36,123 nucleotides of DNA from Bacillus sp. MM2020_1 (GTDB lineage: Bacteria > Bacillota > Bacilli > Bacillales > Cytobacillaceae). Shown piece by piece: positions 34,212 through 36,123 of this stretch. The translations under genes were made by a program, and so were the position numbers. How positions within the stretch are numbered: position 1 is the first letter of the stretch; every line of letters begins with the position of its first letter. The stretch lies in NCBI GenBank assembly GCA_011250595.1, contig JAANMP010000051.1:1-36123 (forward strand), written 5' to 3'. The notes below the pieces were generated by a model. That model was not told where the DNA came from, searched no databases, and saw only the letters and a program-made list of their open reading frames with translations.

Positions 34212-34242
34212 AAAACACTGCTTCTAGGAGCAGTGTTTTTTT
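34212..34242. terminator. Terminator of tex, overlapping the 3' end of cmpA
   Basis: Eleven-base stem AAAACACTGCT / AGCAGTGTTTT with a 6-nt loop, followed on the plus strand by a T run. On the minus strand the same bases encode the cmpA C-terminus, and the cmpA stop codon is in the loop. Minus-strand reading ends in TTTT-CCC, a weaker terminator for cmpA. Confidence 0.85.
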
Positions 34243-34337
34243 CTGTAAAAGAACCAGCATTGGTTTAACAGCTTAATCTGATAGCGGTCCTTCTCATAAA
34301 AAGCTCTTTTCATTTGGTTTTGCAACCAAGTCGGCAT
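34224..34337 (-). CDS. cmpA: Cortex morphogenetic protein CmpA (37 residues)
   Basis: A 37-codon gene that is easy to miss, between tex and ydcK on the opposite strand, exactly where cmpA lies in B. subtilis. The translation starts MPTWLQNQMKRAF and ends LNQCWFFYRKKHCS, matching my memory of B. subtilis CmpA closely in sequence and length. GGAGG lies 7 bases before ATG 34337 (an ATG directly before it, 34340, would be 4 bases away). CmpA is made in the mother cell during sporulation and helps deliver the coat protein SpoIVA to ClpXP when envelope assembly is faulty. Its last codons are also the stem and T tract of the tex terminator. Confidence 0.9.
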   Translation of the reverse strand: MPTWLQNQMKRAFYEKDRYQIKLLNQCWFFYRKKHCS

Positions 34338-34386
34338 CATAAAACCTCCCGAAAAGTACATCTTTATTATAGGTATATACAATATA

Positions 34387-34395
34387 TGCTATAAT
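34387..34395 (+). promoter_or_regulatory. Extended -10 promoter of ydcK
   Basis: TG-C-TATAAT, a perfect extended -10, 38 bases before the start of the SprT-like gene. A TATAAT on the opposite strand (34371-34366) may serve cmpA. Confidence 0.5.
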
Positions 34396-34432
34396 AGGTT
34401 GTCATGTTCTCATAGAAAGAGAGGGTCCCAAA

Positions 34433-34906
34433 ATGGATCAACAAGAACTTCAATTATTAGTTGAAAAAATATCTGTTGAGTCCTTTGGGAAGCAGTTCCA
34501 CCATCAAGCCTCATTTAATCCAAGATTAAGATCAACAGGCGGCAGATACCTGCTGGGGACACATAATATCGAAATCAATAAAAAGTATTACGAGCAATTA
34601 GGTGAAAAAGAACTAGTAGGGATTATTAAGCACGAACTATGCCATTATCATCTTCACCTTGAAGGGAAGGGGTATCAGCATAGGGACCAAGAGTTTAAGC
34701 AATTACTAAAAAAGGTAGGAGCACCGCGGTTTTGTGCACAATTACCAGATAGAAAAGTAAAACGAACATCCAAAAAGATTCTCTTATATCAATGCACAAA
34801 ATGTCAGCAATCTTACCGAAGAAAAAGAAGTATTGATACGAGCAGATTTGTGTGTGGAAAATGCAGAGGAAAGTTGACGAAAATAAAAGAAATAATTACG
34901 GAGTAA
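34433..34906 (+). CDS. ydcK: SprT-like zinc protein YdcK
   Basis: 157 residues. SprT-like domain: [20 protein letters not shown] (about 36-55) and the zinc-protease-like motif [22 protein letters not shown] (about 64-85), with HExxH at H68-H72. The C-terminal part is a zinc ribbon with C116, C119 (YQCTKC) and C136, C139 (FVCGKC). The SprT-like fold is shared with metalloproteases such as Spartan that act on DNA-protein crosslinks, but for YdcK no activity is established. Neighbours tex and cmpA are as in B. subtilis. No terminator is evident before the tRNA promoter. Confidence 0.92.
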   Translation: MDQQELQLLVEKISVESFGKQFHHQASFNPRLRSTGGRYLLGTHNIEINKKYYEQLGEKELVGIIKHELCHYHLHLEGKGYQHRDQEFKQLLKKVGAPRFCAQLPDRKVKRTSKKILLYQCTKCQQSYRRKRSIDTSRFVCGKCRGKLTKIKEIITE

Positions 34907-34944
34907 TGTAAGAATTTGTATAAATAGTTTTATCTAAAACTATA

Positions 34945-34973
34945 TTGACTTTCTAATCTATCGTCATTATAAT
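34945..34973 (+). promoter_or_regulatory. Strong sigma-A promoter of the tRNA array
   Basis: TTGACT (34945-34950), 17 bases, then TATAAT (34968-34973). It drives the tRNA genes starting at 35035. Confidence 0.85.
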
Positions 34974-35034
34974 GTAAAGAGTCGATAAGGTGACTGCCTT
35001 ATTGGATAATATTGTTTGAGAAAAATACGATTAT

Positions 35035-35109
35035 TCCACAGTAGCTCAGTGGTAGAGCTATCGGCTGTTAACCGATCGGTCGTAGGTTCGAGTCCTACCT
35101 GTGGAGCCA
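35035..35109 (+). tRNA. tRNA-Asn (GTT)
   Basis: Cloverleaf with acceptor TCCACAG / CTGTGGA, anticodon GTT at 35067-35069, GGTTCGA T-loop and encoded CCA. First of the array, as in B. subtilis trnS. Confidence 0.97.
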
Positions 35110-35112
35110 TAT

Positions 35113-35203
35113 GGGGAAGTACTCAAGAGGCTGAAGAGGCGCCCCTGCTAAGGGTGTAGGTCGGGTGACCGGCGCGAGGGTTCAAATCCCTCCTTCTCCG
35201 CCA
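35113..35203 (+). tRNA. tRNA-Ser (GCT)
   Basis: Type II tRNA with a long variable arm, acceptor GGGGAAG / CTTCTCC, anticodon GCT at 35147-35149, CCA encoded. Confidence 0.97.
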
Positions 35204-35214
35204 TATAATTTATC

Positions 35215-35286
35215 GGCCCCTTGGTCAAGCGGTTAAGACACCTCCCTTTCACGGAGGTAACACGGGTTCGAGTCCCGTAGGGGTCA
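35215..35286 (+). tRNA. tRNA-Glu (TTC)
   Basis: Acceptor GGCCCCT / AGGGGTC, anticodon TTC at 35248-35250, discriminator A. The 3' CCA is not encoded (TCT follows), so it needs the CCA-adding enzyme. Confidence 0.96.
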
Positions 35287-35347
35287 TCTGGGACGGGGAA
35301 TGACTTTGATTCATTTCCTGTTTCTTAATCTTTATCATTATAATTAT

Positions 35348-35422
35348 TGGGCTATAGCCAAGCGGTAAGGCATCGCACTTTGACTGCGACATGCGTTGGT
35401 TCAAATCCAGCTAGCCCAGCCA
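35348..35422 (+). tRNA. tRNA-Gln (TTG)
   Basis: Acceptor TGGGCTA / TAGCCCA, anticodon TTG at 35380-35382, CCA encoded. Unlike the trnS cluster I recall, no tRNA-Lys follows. Confidence 0.96.
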
Positions 35423-35447
35423 TTTTTTTAAAAAGTAAATATTGATT

Positions 35448-35532
35448 GCGGGTGTGGCGGAATTGGCAGACGCACCAGACTTAGGATCTGGCGCCGCAAG
35501 GCGTGGGGGTTCGACTCCCTTCACCCGCACCA
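35448..35532 (+). tRNA. tRNA-Leu (TAG)
   Basis: Type II tRNA, acceptor GCGGGTG / CACCCGC, anticodon TAG at 35482-35484, CCA encoded. Confidence 0.97.
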
Positions 35533-35593
35533 AATGTTTTTCTTGAATTAATTTGGTTAGTATGGTAAGATTAATTTTGTCGCTAATTATAAT

Positions 35594-35679
<86 letters not shown>

Positions 35680-35688
35680 AATAAACTG

Positions 35689-35717
35689 TTGACAAACGAT
35701 ACCGAGCCTGATATACT
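35689..35717 (+). promoter_or_regulatory. Consensus promoter inside the tRNA array, before tRNA-Arg and rRNA
   Basis: Perfect TTGACA (35689-35694), 17 bases, TATACT (35712-35717). It would start near 35724 and read tRNA-Arg, -Pro, -Gly and the 16S rRNA, so it is probably a main rRNA-operon promoter. Confidence 0.88.
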
Positions 35718-35739
35718 TTAAAAGTTGACTTCAATACAT

Positions 35740-35813
35740 GCGCCCTTAGCTCAGCTGGATAGAGTGTTTGACTACGAATCAAAAGGTCGGGAGTTCGAAT
35801 CTCTCAGGGCGCA
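35740..35813 (+). tRNA. tRNA-Arg (ACG)
   Basis: Acceptor GCGCCCT / AGGGCGC, anticodon ACG at 35774-35776 (A34 becomes inosine and reads CGC). Discriminator A, CCA not encoded. It fits the CGC specifier and the T-box of the argS leader at 8690-8926. Confidence 0.97.
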
Positions 35814-35818
35814 CTTAA

Positions 35819-35895
35819 CGGGAAGTAGCTCAGCTTGGTAGAGCACTTGGTTTGGGACCAAGGGGTCGCAGGTTCGAATCCTGTCTTCCCGACCA
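35819..35895 (+). tRNA. tRNA-Pro (TGG)
   Basis: Acceptor CGGGAAG / CTTCCCG, anticodon TGG at 35853-35855, CCA encoded. Confidence 0.97.
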
Positions 35896-35910
35896 GTTAA
35901 TTTTATATAT

Positions 35911-35984
35911 GCGGGTGTAGTTTAGTGGTAAAACCTCAGCCTTCCAAGCTGATGATGAGAGTTCGATTCTCTTCACCCGCTCCA
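35911..35984 (+). tRNA. tRNA-Gly (TCC)
   Basis: Acceptor GCGGGTG / CACCCGC, anticodon TCC at 35943-35945, CCA encoded. Last tRNA before the 16S gene. Confidence 0.97.
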
Positions 35985-35999
35985 ACTAATTTTGATAAT

Positions 36000-36013
36000 T
36001 GTTCTTTGAAAAC
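36000..36013 (+). promoter_or_regulatory. boxA antitermination element of the pre-16S leader
   Basis: TGTTCTTTGAAAAC resembles the rRNA boxA (NusB/NusE site) that precedes 16S genes in Bacillus. It lies between tRNA-Gly and the 16S start. Confidence 0.75.
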
Positions 36014-36097
36014 TAAACAAACAAAATCGTGCAAACAAACAAAAATTATTAGTTTCAGAAATGAAGCTAAGCCAACGTAACAAATGAGCTAATCAAC

Positions 36098-36123
36098 TTT
36101 CTTGGAGAGTTTGATCCTGGCTC
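36098..36123 (+). rRNA. rrs: 16S ribosomal RNA, 5' end (partial)
   Basis: GGAGAGTTTGATCCTGGCTC is the universal 5' region of bacterial 16S rRNA (27F primer site). The mature 5' end is estimated at 36098 by comparison with B. subtilis. The gene runs off the window. Confidence 0.95.

Noticed and set aside
35588..35593. TATAAT just before tRNA-Leu(GAG) as a promoter
   Set aside because: It abuts the mature tRNA 5' end, so transcription would start inside the tRNA, and no -35 is in place.

Overview
The window is a chromosomal segment of a low-GC, spore-forming Bacillaceae bacterium. The signs are an alpha/beta-type small acid-soluble spore protein, a CmpA-like sporulation micro-protein, a YdcC-like lipoprotein, strong AAGGAGG ribosome binding sites, frequent TTG/GTG starts and a T-box leader. 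From about 19.3 kb to the end, gene order follows the Bacillus subtilis ddl-murF-cshA-ydbS-ydbT-ydcA-acpS-ydcC-alr-ndoAI-ndoA-...-ydcI(tex)-cmpA-ydcK-trnS region. The dispersed repeats recall those I associate with Neobacillus-like genomes, but genus placement is inference.

Layout. 0-7.5 kb is accessory: a GH36 alpha-galactosidase, two unknown exported or anchored proteins, a three-gene operon with two Opp/Dpp-type ABC permeases but no ATPase, a 52-bp tandem repeat, and a NERD-domain protein. 7.5-12.5 kb holds a TetR regulator with its probable operator, an alpha/beta SASP, a T-box-controlled arginyl-tRNA synthetase, a DinB-fold protein and an MFS transporter. 12.7-19.1 kb is ion and membrane transport: KimA potassium importer, a small membrane protein, a DedA protein, MgtE, an unknown 258-residue protein, and a UreH/NicO-type nickel/cobalt transporter.

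19.3-34.9 kb is the conserved core: peptidoglycan precursors (ddl, murF, alr), RNA metabolism (cshA, ndoAI/ndoA, tex), UV repair (uvsE, placed between cshA and ydbS), bPH2 membrane proteins (ydbS, ydbT), a rhomboid protease, acpS, ydcC, cmpA and ydcK. The rsbRSTUVW-sigB-rsbX block that lies between ndoA and tex in B. subtilis is absent. 34.9-36.1 kb holds nine tRNA genes (Asn, Ser, Glu, Gln, Leu-UAG, Leu-GAG, Arg-ACG, Pro, Gly) and a pre-rRNA leader with a boxA, running into the first bases of a 16S rRNA gene.

Non-coding structure is rich. There are two near-identical copies, one decayed copy and one short copy of a hairpin-forming intergenic repeat; a separate GC-rich palindromic repeat behind kimA; and two bidirectional terminators built into the 3' ends of convergent genes, one of which encodes the conserved C-terminus of CmpA. 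I see no clear new multi-gene system. The best leads are the 52-bp tandem repeat, the ATPase-less permease operon, the terminator/cmpA overlap, and the promoter-terminator unit before cshA.
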